6,425 bases of DNA, taken from the NCBI GenBank assembly GCA_946482295.1, contig CAMLRB010000203.1, positions 1 through 6,425 of the forward strand. The letters run 5' to 3'. The stretch comes from an uncultured Bacteriovorax sp. GTDB lineage: Bacteria > Bdellovibrionota > Bacteriovoracia > Bacteriovoracales > Bacteriovoracaceae. Positions 1-6,111 of the stretch are shown here, piece by piece (the stretch's first letter is position 1; every line of letters begins with the position of its first letter). The position numbers and the translations under genes were made by a program. The notes under the pieces were generated by a model that worked only from the letters and a program-made list of their open reading frames with translations, did not search any database and had not been told where the DNA came from.

Positions 1-936
1 AAAGCCGAGGCAGGAAAAATTGATATTGAGTCTGTGAGTTTCGATTTTAATCATTTGTTGAATAATGTCGAAAAAACTATGTCTTTTGCTATTGAAAGCA
101 AAGGCCTTCAGTTCAAGAAAGATTTTTCGAAAGAATTACCAGCATTTTTGAGGGGGGATCCCAATCGTTTAAAGCAGGTGCTCTTCAATCTCATAAACAA
201 TGCTATTAAGTTTACTCTTCATGGAGAAATCAAACTGTCCATTGCAGTAGAAAATGTTGAAGGTGAAAAAATTAGTTTAAAATTTGCTGTCACTGATACA
301 GGTATTGGTATTCCAACTGGTGTTGTTAATCGTTTGTTTCAGCCTTTCACTCAAGCTGATTCGAGTACCACACGTCAATTCGGAGGAACTGGACTTGGTC
401 TTTCTATATCAAAACATCTAGTTGAGTTGATGGGAGGAACAATTGGAGTGAGCAGTGAAGAGGGAGTAGGTTCCACTTTTTGGTTTATTCTACCGTTCAC
501 TCCCGATGTTCAAGGTGTTGTAGATATAGCACCTGATGCAACTATCATGACTGCTGCAGATCATTTAAAAATTTTAATAGCTGAAGATAATTCTGTTAAC
601 CAATTTATCGCGATCAAGTTTCTCGAAAAAATGGGGCATGAAGTAGTCACTACTTTCAACGGGCAAGAGACCATCGAAGCATTGAAGAAAGATAAATTCG
701 ATCTCGTCTTCATGGATTGCCAGATGCCAATTATGGATGGTTTCCAGGCCACAAAAAAAATTAGAATGAGCAATGAGTCCTTTAAGACTATTCCCATCGT
801 TGCGATGACGGCCAATGCGATGGCCGGTGATCGCGAAATCTGCCTGAATGCGGGAATGGACGATTACATTACTAAACCAATTAAGCCAAAAGATCTTTCA
901 GACGCCATTAAAAGAATTTTCAAAGAAAAAAATTGA
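1..936 (+). CDS. Hybrid sensor histidine kinase, C-terminal part (HATPase + receiver); 5' end outside window
   Basis: Open in frame from the first base, so the start lies upstream; the Met at 34 is internal. Counting the first codon as residue 1, the text KAEAGKID at the window start is the usual sequence just after a HisKA dimerisation helix. The HATPase_c domain follows: N box (about 56-72, [11 protein letters not shown]), G1 box DTGIGIP (99-105), F box LFQPF (112-116) and G2 box GGTGLGL (128-134). After a linker, a receiver domain (about 189-310) has the acidic pair E195-D196, phosphoacceptor D239 (in [11 protein letters not shown]), T270 and K292 (ITKP). All ATP-binding and receiver residues are intact, so it should autophosphorylate on an upstream His and pass phosphate to its own receiver. 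No Hpt domain follows; output needs a separate partner. Sensor part and signal are unknown. The TGA stop lies inside the -35 box of the next transcription unit. Confidence 0.95.
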   Translation, partial: KAEAGKIDIESVSFDFNHLLNNVEKTMSFAIESKGLQFKKDFSKELPAFLRGDPNRLKQVLFNLINNAIKFTLHGEIKLSIAVENVEGEKISLKFAVTDTGIGIPTGVVNRLFQPFTQADSSTTRQFGGTGLGLSISKHLVELMGGTIGVSSEEGVGSTFWFILPFTPDVQGVVDIAPDATIMTAADHLKILIAEDNSVNQFIAIKFLEKMGHEVVTTFNGQETIEALKKDKFDLVFMDCQMPIMDGFQATKKIRMSNESFKTIPIVAMTANAMAGDREICLNAGMDDYITKPIKPKDLSDAIKRIFKEKN

Positions 937-964
937 CTCCGTACCATGGTACAGAGGATATAAT
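933..964 (+). promoter_or_regulatory. MerR-type promoter/operator driving the metal-resistance operon
   Basis: A consensus-like -35 TTGACT (933-938) and a perfect -10 TATAAT (959-964) are separated by 20 bp. That is longer than the 17 bp favoured by sigma-70 and is the hallmark of promoters activated by MerR proteins through DNA untwisting. Between the boxes lies a dyad at 937-956: 10-bp arms CTCCGTACCA and TGGTACAGAG, nine of ten pairs complementary, with the central 12 bp GTACCATGGTAC perfect. From memory, the Tn501/Tn21 mer promoter also starts TTGACTCCGTAC, so the left half-site looks identical. Expected behaviour (family knowledge): the apo-regulator holds the promoter closed, the metal-bound form activates it. 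The only MerR-family gene in the window begins 7 bp downstream, so autoregulation is the obvious inference. Confidence 0.88.
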
Positions 965-970
965 GTTTCT

Positions 971-1387
971 ATGGAAAAGATAACAATTGGAAAATTAGCA
1001 GAAATGTCAGGAGTTGGTGTCGAGACTATTCGGTTTTACCAACGTAAAGAACTCATTCGTGAACCTAAGACCCAGTCAGGTTTTAGGACCTATAATGAAG
1101 AAGACGCCCAACGCATTCAATTTATTAAAAGAGCTCAAGATTTGGGTTTCACACTCAGTGAAATTAAAGAACTTCTAGAGTTGAACACCAAACCTCGCAT
1201 GACTTGCGGAACAGTCAAATTAAAAACTACTGAAAAACTAAAAGAAATAGAAAAAAAAATTAATGATCTCAATCGTATGAAAGCAAGTCTGGAGAAGCTG
1301 TCCAATGCTTGCGATGCGAATCAGGACAATATTAGACAGTTCAAAGTACAAGAATGTTTTAATTTTGGCCTAAACTGCAAATGTTAA
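971..1387 (+). CDS. MerR-family metal(loid)-responsive transcriptional regulator
   Basis: 138 aa, the normal length for MerR/ZntR-type activators. The N-terminal winged helix-turn-helix is clear (about 4-72: IGKLAEMSGVGVETIRFYQRK, then GFRTY, RIQFIKRAQDLGFTLSEIKELL), followed by a long dimerisation helix (about 81-111) and a short C-terminal metal-binding loop. Cysteines are C79, C114, C129, C136 and C138. The 35-residue spacing of C79 to C114 equals MerR C82-C117 and ZntR C79-C114, so a dimer-interface thiolate metal site is likely. The third Cys is 15 residues further on rather than about 9-10, so the loop differs and the metal cannot be read from sequence. Context (arsI, arsC, channel) suggests arsenite, but Hg, Cd, Zn or Pb are possible. 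Start: ATG 971 sits 7 bp after the -10 box, so the mRNA is probably leaderless. An in-frame upstream extension to 848 would run through the kinase receiver and the promoter and is not real. Confidence 0.93.
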   Translation: MEKITIGKLAEMSGVGVETIRFYQRKELIREPKTQSGFRTYNEEDAQRIQFIKRAQDLGFTLSEIKELLELNTKPRMTCGTVKLKTTEKLKEIEKKINDLNRMKASLEKLSNACDANQDNIRQFKVQECFNFGLNCKC

Positions 1388-1399
1388 AAGGAGTATTTT

Positions 1400-1840
1400 A
1401 TGAAACGTTTTCACGTGCACGTAGGTGTAAAAAATTTAGAAGATTCAATTCAGTTTTACTCGACATTGTTTGGACAAGCACCCACCAAATTAAAAGACGA
1501 TTATGCTAAGTGGATGCTTGAGGATCCAAGAATTAATTTTGCAATTTCGACTAGAGTAAGTGAAGGTGTTGATCACTTGGGGTTCCAGGTGGATGAAAGT
1601 GTCGAACTTGGTGAACTAACTGCTCGACTTAAAAAAGCGGATCTAGGTCTTTATGATGAAGGAACAACAACTTGTTGTTATGCAAATTCGGAAAAAGCTT
1701 GGGTGCAAGATCCTTCAGGAATCGCATGGGAAACTTATCACACAATGAACGACGCAGAAGTTTTTAACGAAAAAGTAAAAACGGTCGAGTCGAGCGCATG
1801 TTGTGTTCCTAAAAATCCTTCAGCAAAGAGTTGTTGTTAG
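1400..1840 (+). CDS. arsI: ArsI/CadI-family VOC protein (putative C-As lyase)
   Basis: 146 aa, vicinal-oxygen-chelate fold (glyoxalase/bleomycin-resistance type). Known ArsI enzymes are Fe(II)-dependent dioxygenases that split the C-As bond of trivalent methylarsenite or aromatic arsenicals, giving arsenite; CadI is a cadmium-induced relative. Seen here: first-strand candidate ligand H5 (with H7) in MKRFHVHV, H59 in DHLGFQV, E111 in WETY, and the arsenical-binding Cys pair C92-C93 in TTTCCYA, the signature separating this group from other VOC proteins. The C-terminal tail adds two more Cys pairs, C134-C135 and C145-C146, a likely soft-metal tether. AAGGAG (1388-1393) lies six bases before the ATG and only 12 bp separate it from the regulator stop, so they are co-transcribed. 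ArsI versus CadI function cannot be decided from sequence, but the arsC neighbour favours arsenic. Confidence 0.88.
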   Translation: MKRFHVHVGVKNLEDSIQFYSTLFGQAPTKLKDDYAKWMLEDPRINFAISTRVSEGVDHLGFQVDESVELGELTARLKKADLGLYDEGTTTCCYANSEKAWVQDPSGIAWETYHTMNDAEVFNEKVKTVESSACCVPKNPSAKSCC

Positions 1841-2259
1841 TGAAAAAGAATATTTTATTTCTCTGCACCGGGAACTCTTGTCGTTCACAAATGGCGGAAG
1901 GATTCGCCAAGTTCTACCACGGAGATAGATTTAATTTTTACTCCGCTGGAACTGAAAAGCATGGATTAAATCCTCGTGCAGTGAAAGTCATGAAGGAAAG
2001 TGGAGTAGATATTTCGAATCATCATTCGAAAACGGTAGATGATTTATCAGGGGTGACTTTTGATATTGTCTTCACTGTTTGCGGACATGCAAATGAAAAC
2101 TGTCCGTACTTTCCAGAAAAGGCGAAGATCGTTCATGTTGGATTTGATGATCCTCCCAAATTGTCAGCGGGATTAAGTGAGGAAGAGGAAATTCTGGAAC
2201 ACTACAGAAGAGTTCGAGATGAGATCAAGGTTTTTATTATTAATATAGAAAACGTATGA
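1840..2259 (+). CDS. arsC: Arsenate reductase, thioredoxin-coupled type
   Basis: 139 aa, low-molecular-weight tyrosine phosphatase fold; the pI258 ArsC family is about 131 aa. It reduces As(V) to As(III) in the cytoplasm through a triple-cysteine relay recycled by thioredoxin. All key parts are visible: P-loop CTGNSCRSQ with nucleophile C9, C14, R15 and S16; relay cysteines C81 and C88 in [11 protein letters not shown], with the same 7-residue spacing as Cys82/Cys89 of the staphylococcal enzyme; and the catalytic Asp loop GFDDP (101-105). The C-terminal YRRVRDEIK matches FQRVRDEIK of that family. Start: the GTG at 1840 shares its G with the upstream TAG stop, and AAAGAG (1825-1830) is suitably placed; an in-frame TTG at 1831 is possible but poorer. 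The one-base overlap implies translational coupling to arsI. It should work with the channel just downstream, which would release the arsenite it makes. Confidence 0.95.
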   Translation: MKKNILFLCTGNSCRSQMAEGFAKFYHGDRFNFYSAGTEKHGLNPRAVKVMKESGVDISNHHSKTVDDLSGVTFDIVFTVCGHANENCPYFPEKAKIVHVGFDDPPKLSAGLSEEEEILEHYRRVRDEIKVFIINIENV

Positions 2260-2909
2260 ATAAAAAAATTCTTGCAGAATTTCTTGGATCTATGTTTTTA
2301 CTCATGATTGTCGTTGGTTCAGGAATTATGGGTGAAAACCTCTCAAATGGTAACGACGCCATCACGTTGTTAGCAAACTCTATTGCTACTGGTGCAGGCC
2401 TATTTGTACTTATCCAAAATATTGGGCCCATTTCAGGAGCGCATTTTAATCCCGTTGTAAGTCTATCGGAATTTTTATGGAAAAGACTGACAATGAAAGA
2501 TATGGTGTTTTATTGGATGGCCCAAATTCTTGGCGCCATTCTGGGAGTTATTTTTTCTCATTTTTTATTCAATTTGAATCTTTTACAAATTTCTGAAAAG
2601 AGTAGGCTTGGTTCACATTTTTTGGCCTCTGAAGTACTTGCAACTTTTGGTCTCATTATGACAATTGCATTAGCAGGGAAGAAAAATGTAGAGTTTGCTC
2701 CACTGACAATTGCACTCTATATCACTTCGGCCTACTGGTTTACTTCATCAACTTCATTTGCAAATCCTGCAGTTACAATCGCTCGCACTTTTACAGATAC
2801 ATTTAGCGGTATTGCTCCAAATAGTGTTACTCCGTTTATTGCTGCTCAATTCGTTGGAATGTTTCTCGCTATAATGCTTATGAAATTTAAATTCAAAGGA
2901 GATGTTTAA
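2256..2909 (+). CDS. MIP-family channel (aquaporin-like), probable arsenite channel of the ars operon
   Basis: 217 aa, six predicted membrane helices plus two half-helices, the size of bacterial aquaporins. N-terminal [12 protein letters not shown] is typical. Loop B reads [11 protein letters not shown], so the first NPA motif is NPV (65-67). Loop E reads [11 protein letters not shown], with NPA at 170-172. In AqpZ and GlpF the residue directly after the second NPA is the Arg of the aromatic/arginine selectivity filter; here it is V173, with the nearest Arg at 177. Channels like this in ars operons (AqpS of Sinorhizobium meliloti is the studied case) let arsenite flow out downhill after ArsC has made it, replacing an ArsB or Acr3 pump. 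ATG overlaps the arsC TGA by four bases (ATGA), so translation is coupled. Role in arsenite exit is inferred from context; the MIP family itself is certain. Confidence 0.92.
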   Translation: MNKKILAEFLGSMFLLMIVVGSGIMGENLSNGNDAITLLANSIATGAGLFVLIQNIGPISGAHFNPVVSLSEFLWKRLTMKDMVFYWMAQILGAILGVIFSHFLFNLNLLQISEKSRLGSHFLASEVLATFGLIMTIALAGKKNVEFAPLTIALYITSAYWFTSSTSFANPAVTIARTFTDTFSGIAPNSVTPFIAAQFVGMFLAIMLMKFKFKGDV

Positions 2910-3473
2910 GTGGAATATGTAAGTATAGTTTTTATAATTCTGACTTCGATCATAGCTCTCTTTGATGGTATTTTAATCCACCTCTTTCAATTAAATCTCC
3001 ATGCAAGAAGTGAAACTAAATATGAGCATTTTTTACATTCACTACGGGCCTTATTTTTTACTTTGATTTTGATTTTTCTTTTCTACTTTAGACCAAGTGG
3101 ATTTTATCTGTATTTCAGTTTATTCCTGATTCTTGTAGATGTATTAGTAGAAATTCTTGATATACGTGAAGAAGGAAGAAGCCGTAAGATTTTTAATGGA
3201 CTTTCTAATAGTGAATACCTTATCCACGCTCTTGCCATGAGTTTTAGGTGTTTCGGAATTGGATTATGGCTTTCGCAATTCACTATGAATGATTTTATGT
3301 TGGAAAAGTCGAGTCTTGTTCTCATTGAGAATTCAGTTCTACGAATGATCTTTGCTCAGCTTGTTTTTTCCGCTCTCATTGGAACGATCTTCCACTTTTT
3401 TCTTATTTGGAAACCCATCAAGTTAAAAATGAATCTCAAAATGGGGAGATGCTGCTTAACTGTAGAAAATTGA
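2910..3473 (+). CDS. Uncharacterised multi-pass membrane protein, last gene of the ars-type operon
   Basis: 187 aa, function not recognised. GTG start directly follows the channel's TAA with no gap; AAAGGA (2895-2900) lies nine bases upstream. Four or five hydrophobic segments are visible (about 3-26, 45-63, 66-84, 103-122, 142-166). Between and at the edges of them sit many charged and His residues: D19, H24, H31, R33, E39, H40, H43, R46, D77, E81, D84, E102, H106, R113, C114. The spacing of D19, H24, H31, H40 and H43 around the first two helices looks like an intramembrane metal or haem site rather than a simple pump. I have an impression of similar unnamed proteins with the same H...EH..H..R and E...H pattern but cannot name the family. 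A Cys pair, C181-C182, ends the protein, inside the 18-bp overlap with the convergent dioxygenase gene. The tight linkage makes it a candidate metalloid-resistance component, by inference only. Confidence 0.85.
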   Translation: MEYVSIVFIILTSIIALFDGILIHLFQLNLHARSETKYEHFLHSLRALFFTLILIFLFYFRPSGFYLYFSLFLILVDVLVEILDIREEGRSRKIFNGLSNSEYLIHALAMSFRCFGIGLWLSQFTMNDFMLEKSSLVLIENSVLRMIFAQLVFSALIGTIFHFFLIWKPIKLKMNLKMGRCCLTVEN

Positions 3474-4307
3474 TTTCATCGAAATCGCACTTTCTTGAAA
3501 CCCATCAATTGGTATTTGGAGTTGATCAGTTTTTTGACTTGCCCCTAGAGTATAGAGCAGTGGAATGAAATGTTCCAAAGTTGGATGTGCTAGCTGAACA
3601 ATTCTTTTATCTAAACCTTGAAAGGTGAAAATACCCTGAAAATCCCTATTGTAAATTTTCTTTTGTATCCATTGATCAAATTCTAGGGCCCAATCATAAA
3701 CTTTAAAATTAGGTTCACCTTCTGTCAGGCGGAGGTTGTGAACAATGTTTCCTGAACCTAAAATCATCAGACCTTTTTCACGTAGAGCACTCAATTCAGA
3801 GGCAATCTCGAAGTGTTCTTTTAGTGAAACATTTTGATTAATGCTCAATTGGAAAACTGGAACTTGGGCCTTAGGAAATAATCGAGTGAGTACAGACCAA
3901 GCTCCATGATCTAGGCCCCAATCGTTAGTAAGAATGGCCTGACGTTTGCTTAAGATATTCTTCGTGTCTTCGGAAAATTTTTTAGATCCTTTTGCATTGT
4001 ACTTAAATTCTTGAAGAGGTTTTGGAAATCCACTGAAGTCGTGAATGATTTCTGGTTTTACTGAATGTTGAATCTGAATTCCATTTGTTTCCCAATGAGC
4101 ACTAACAACTAAGATGGCCTGGGGAACTGATAATTTTTTGCCAAATTGAGTTTGGGCCCTCGAGAAGTTATTGTCTTCGATGGCGTTCATTGGAGAGCCA
4201 TGACCAATAAATATTGCGGGTGCCTTTTTGAGTTTTGATTCTTTTCCAATTAAAGGAACAGAGAGTGTGCTTAATAAAGACGTAAATAGAAAATGACGAC
4301 GATTCAT
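3456..4307 (-). CDS. YgiD/DODA-type extradiol ring-cleavage dioxygenase with Tat-like signal
   Basis: 283 aa. Belongs to the LigB-like class III extradiol dioxygenases, 4,5-DOPA-dioxygenase type (E. coli YgiD, plant DODA). Candidate metal ligands are all present: H36 (IGHGSPMNA), H71 (SAHWET), H190 (GSGNIVHN) and H241 (LAHPTLEH); the family-typical DHGAW is at 133-137. The true substrate is unknown; DOPA cleavage is only the family name. Start: the CAT at 4305-4307 is chosen because AAGGAG (complement of 4313-4318) lies five bases upstream, whereas an in-frame ATG ending at 4328 falls inside the predicted -10 box. The resulting N-terminus MNRRHFLFTSLLS resembles a twin-arginine signal (RRxFL then a hydrophobic run and polar region to about 25), so periplasmic export is likely. 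That is not typical of cytoplasmic YgiD. Convergent with the ars-type operon, overlapping its end by 18 bp; divergent from mntP. Confidence 0.92.
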   Translation of the reverse strand: MNRRHFLFTSLLSTLSVPLIGKESKLKKAPAIFIGHGSPMNAIEDNNFSRAQTQFGKKLSVPQAILVVSAHWETNGIQIQHSVKPEIIHDFSGFPKPLQEFKYNAKGSKKFSEDTKNILSKRQAILTNDWGLDHGAWSVLTRLFPKAQVPVFQLSINQNVSLKEHFEIASELSALREKGLMILGSGNIVHNLRLTEGEPNFKVYDWALEFDQWIQKKIYNRDFQGIFTFQGLDKRIVQLAHPTLEHFIPLLYTLGASQKTDQLQIPIDGFQESAISMKSIFYS

Positions 4308-4312
4308 GTGAA

Positions 4313-4332
4313 CTCCTTCAAGATTCATTATA
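4313..4332 (-). promoter_or_regulatory. -10 box and ribosome binding site of the dioxygenase gene
   Basis: Read on the minus strand, a perfect TATAAT occupies 4332-4327 and AAGGAG occupies 4318-4313. Transcription starting about seven bases after the -10 box, near 4320, would give a 13-base leader that contains the ribosome binding site and ends at ATG 4307. No good -35 box is seen: the bases around 4349-4356 read roughly GTCAGT or CGGTCA on the minus strand, so the promoter may need an activator. This arrangement decides the start codon. Confidence 0.6.
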
Positions 4333-4341
4333 ACATAATGA

Positions 4342-4385
4342 AAAATTCACTGACCGTTTTTAGCGCCTACTAAAATTCACTTGAC
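4342..4385. repeat. Direct repeat pair in the divergent dioxygenase-mntP promoter region
   Basis: AAAATTCACTGAC at 4342-4354 recurs as AAAATTCACTTGAC at 4372-4385, differing by one inserted T. The starts are 30 bp apart, close to three helical turns, so a protein could bind both copies on one DNA face. The first copy lies where the -35 of the minus-strand gene should be; the second contains TTGAC, a candidate -35 for mntP (TTGACT, 4381-4386), though no convincing -10 follows it. Between and partly overlapping them is the inverted repeat TTTTAG (4358-4363) and CTAAAA (4370-4375). An operator role is inference. The rest of this 156-base gap shows no gene, terminator or recognisable riboswitch. 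Confidence 0.45.
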
Positions 4386-4463
4386 TAGTAAGGCCTGATT
4401 TTGCAAACTTTTACTTGTTAGGGAGTTTTCATTTGATGAACCTCACAGCACAAGTGGGGGGAT

Positions 4464-5042
4464 ATGTCAGAATCAATTTTTACATTCGCTTATTTTTTTG
4501 AAGTCCTCATCGTTGGTCTTGTTTTGAGTGCTGATTCATTTTCTGCCGCGATTGCCATGGGACATAAACCTTTCTCAGAGAAAGACGCTTTTAAATTTGC
4601 CCTTTCTTCTGGTGGAGCTGAAGCGCTTGTTGCATCCATCGGGGCCATCGCTGGAAAAAAGATTATCAGTCAATTCGCGGCCATTGATCACTGGATCGCT
4701 TTTACTTTACTCTTACTAGTCGCTCTACACATGGCCTATGAAGGTATTCGTGATTTGCTGAATAAAGAAGTAAAGGAAGAAGCACTAAGTTTTCATAGTT
4801 TCACAAAAATTCTGATTGTATCCTTTGCCACAAGTCTCGATGCTTTTGGTGTGGGAATAGGATTAGGAATTCAATCAAAACCAATTTATCCTTTTATTAT
4901 TTCGATTGGGATTTGGGCCTTTGTATCAACTATAGTTGGTCTACATCTTGCGAGAAAACTCTCTGAAAAATTTGGACCAATAATGAATATTGTTGGTGCC
5001 CTTGTCTTAACAATCATGTCTATTAAAATGTTAGAGATTTAA
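4464..5042 (+). CDS. mntP: Manganese efflux protein MntP
   Basis: 192 aa (E. coli MntP is about 188), six hydrophobic segments in two repeated halves. It exports excess Mn(II) across the inner membrane. The paired family motifs are present: [13 protein letters not shown] with D24 in the first half and [14 protein letters not shown] with D126 in the second; these Asp positions match those known to be needed for Mn transport in E. coli MntP. DHWIAF (75-80) matches NHWIAF of the E. coli protein. The first motif reads ADSF where MDAF is usual. No in-frame start lies upstream (TGA codons at 4434 and 4437). The ribosome binding site is odd: a run of six G at 4456-4461 ends two bases before ATG. I see no yybP-ykoY manganese riboswitch in the leader, although many mntP genes carry one. 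Only 16 bp separate it from the next gene, so they probably share a transcript. Confidence 0.93.
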   Translation: MSESIFTFAYFFEVLIVGLVLSADSFSAAIAMGHKPFSEKDAFKFALSSGGAEALVASIGAIAGKKIISQFAAIDHWIAFTLLLLVALHMAYEGIRDLLNKEVKEEALSFHSFTKILIVSFATSLDAFGVGIGLGIQSKPIYPFIISIGIWAFVSTIVGLHLARKLSEKFGPIMNIVGALVLTIMSIKMLEI

Positions 5043-5058
5043 AAAAAAGGAGAAATAT

Positions 5059-6105
5059 ATGCTTAAAGTAAAAGGATATGCCGCGACTTCTGCAACGGCA
5101 CCTCTCGCTCCATATGCATTTACACGCAGGGAACCAAAACCCTATGATGTCGTCGTCGACATCAAGTACTGTGGTATTTGTCACTCTGATATTCACAACG
5201 CCAAAAACGAATGGGGAGGAACAACTTATCCTGTAGTTCCCGGTCATGAAATCGCAGGTATTGTTACGGGCGTTGGTGCAAAAGTTACAAAGCATAAAGT
5301 TGGTGATCGTGTTGGAATTGGATGTTTAGTTGATTCCTGCAGAACATGTTCATCATGCAAAGAAAGTTTGGAAAATTTTTGTGAAAATGGATACGTTGGT
5401 ACATACGGTGGACAAGAAAAAGATGGAAGTGGTGTGACCCAAGGTGGATATTCTAACATCATTGTAACCAATGAAGATTTTGTTCTTAAAATTCCTGATT
5501 TAATTCCACTTGATAAAGCTGCACCTTTGTTATGCGCAGGAATCACACTTTATTCACCACTGTCTCATTGGAAGGCCGGGCCAGGTAAAAATGTCGGTAT
5601 CGTTGGGCTGGGTGGGCTCGGTCATATGGGAGTAAAAATTGCGGTGGCCATGGGAGCTAACGTGACCGTGTTAAGCCACTCGGATAAAAAACGTGACGAC
5701 GCAAAACTTTTTGGGGCCCAAAACTTTTTAAATACAAAAAATCCAGATGTTTTCGCTCAATATACAGAAAAATTCGATCTTATCATCAACACTGTTTCTT
5801 CAGCTGACTTAGATATGGCCGCTTATTTTGGACTGCTTAAACGAGATGGAACTTTAGTCAATGTTGGCGCTCCTGACAAACCCCTTTCAGTGAATGTTTT
5901 TCCACTCATCATGAAACGCAGAAATTTTGCCGGATCATTAATCGGAGGAATTAAGGAAACACAAGAAATGTTGAATTTCTGCGCCCAACACAACATCACT
6001 CCTGAGATTGAAGTTATTGAACCATCAAGAGTGAATGAAGCTTATGAGCGTGTTTTGAAAAGTGATGTTCGCTACAGATTCGTTCTCGATATCGAAAAAC
6101 TTTAA
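5059..6105 (+). CDS. Zinc-dependent alcohol dehydrogenase / aldehyde reductase, YahK (cinnamyl-alcohol) type
   Basis: 348 aa, same length as E. coli YahK (349) and closely similar throughout. Medium-chain dehydrogenase that interconverts aldehydes and alcohols, usually reducing aldehydes with NADPH. Catalytic zinc ligands: C38 (YCGICHSD), H63-E64 (PGHE), C159 (PLLCAGIT). Structural zinc: C94, C97, C100 and C108 in [17 protein letters not shown]. The Rossmann fingerprint GLGGLG is at 183-188, and SHSDKKR (206-212) after the second strand, with small and basic residues rather than an acid, fits NADPH preference. [21 protein letters not shown] and the C-terminal INEAYER-like and YRFV motifs are typical of the subfamily. 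AAGGAG (5047-5052) is six bases before ATG. Likely in one transcript with mntP, but no functional link is obvious; general aldehyde detoxification is the plausible role. Its stop is six bases from the stop of the convergent gene. Confidence 0.95.
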   Translation: MLKVKGYAATSATAPLAPYAFTRREPKPYDVVVDIKYCGICHSDIHNAKNEWGGTTYPVVPGHEIAGIVTGVGAKVTKHKVGDRVGIGCLVDSCRTCSSCKESLENFCENGYVGTYGGQEKDGSGVTQGGYSNIIVTNEDFVLKIPDLIPLDKAAPLLCAGITLYSPLSHWKAGPGKNVGIVGLGGLGHMGVKIAVAMGANVTVLSHSDKKRDDAKLFGAQNFLNTKNPDVFAQYTEKFDLIINTVSSADLDMAAYFGLLKRDGTLVNVGAPDKPLSVNVFPLIMKRRNFAGSLIGGIKETQEMLNFCAQHNITPEIEVIEPSRVNEAYERVLKSDVRYRFVLDIEKL

Positions 6106-6111
6106 ATAACA

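Noticed and set aside
848..970. An upstream extension of the MerR regulator from ATG 848
   Set aside because: It would overlap the kinase receiver coding region and read through the promoter and operator; the MerR fold starts precisely at the Met of 971.
3472..3486. Hairpin GATTTC-ATC-GAAATC after the operon as a terminator
   Set aside because: The six-pair stem has only two G-C pairs and no T run follows on the plus strand; on the minus strand it lies inside the dioxygenase coding region.
3410..3508. 12-bp direct repeat GAAACCCATCAA at 3410-3421 and 3497-3508
   Set aside because: Both copies lie in coding sequence in different genes; one such 12-mer match in 6.4 kb of AT-rich DNA is expected by chance, and no element borders are seen.
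4329..4463. A yybP-ykoY manganese riboswitch upstream of mntP
   Set aside because: Only a short GGGAG resembles the conserved core; the paired stems and other conserved loops are not found, and the region is short.
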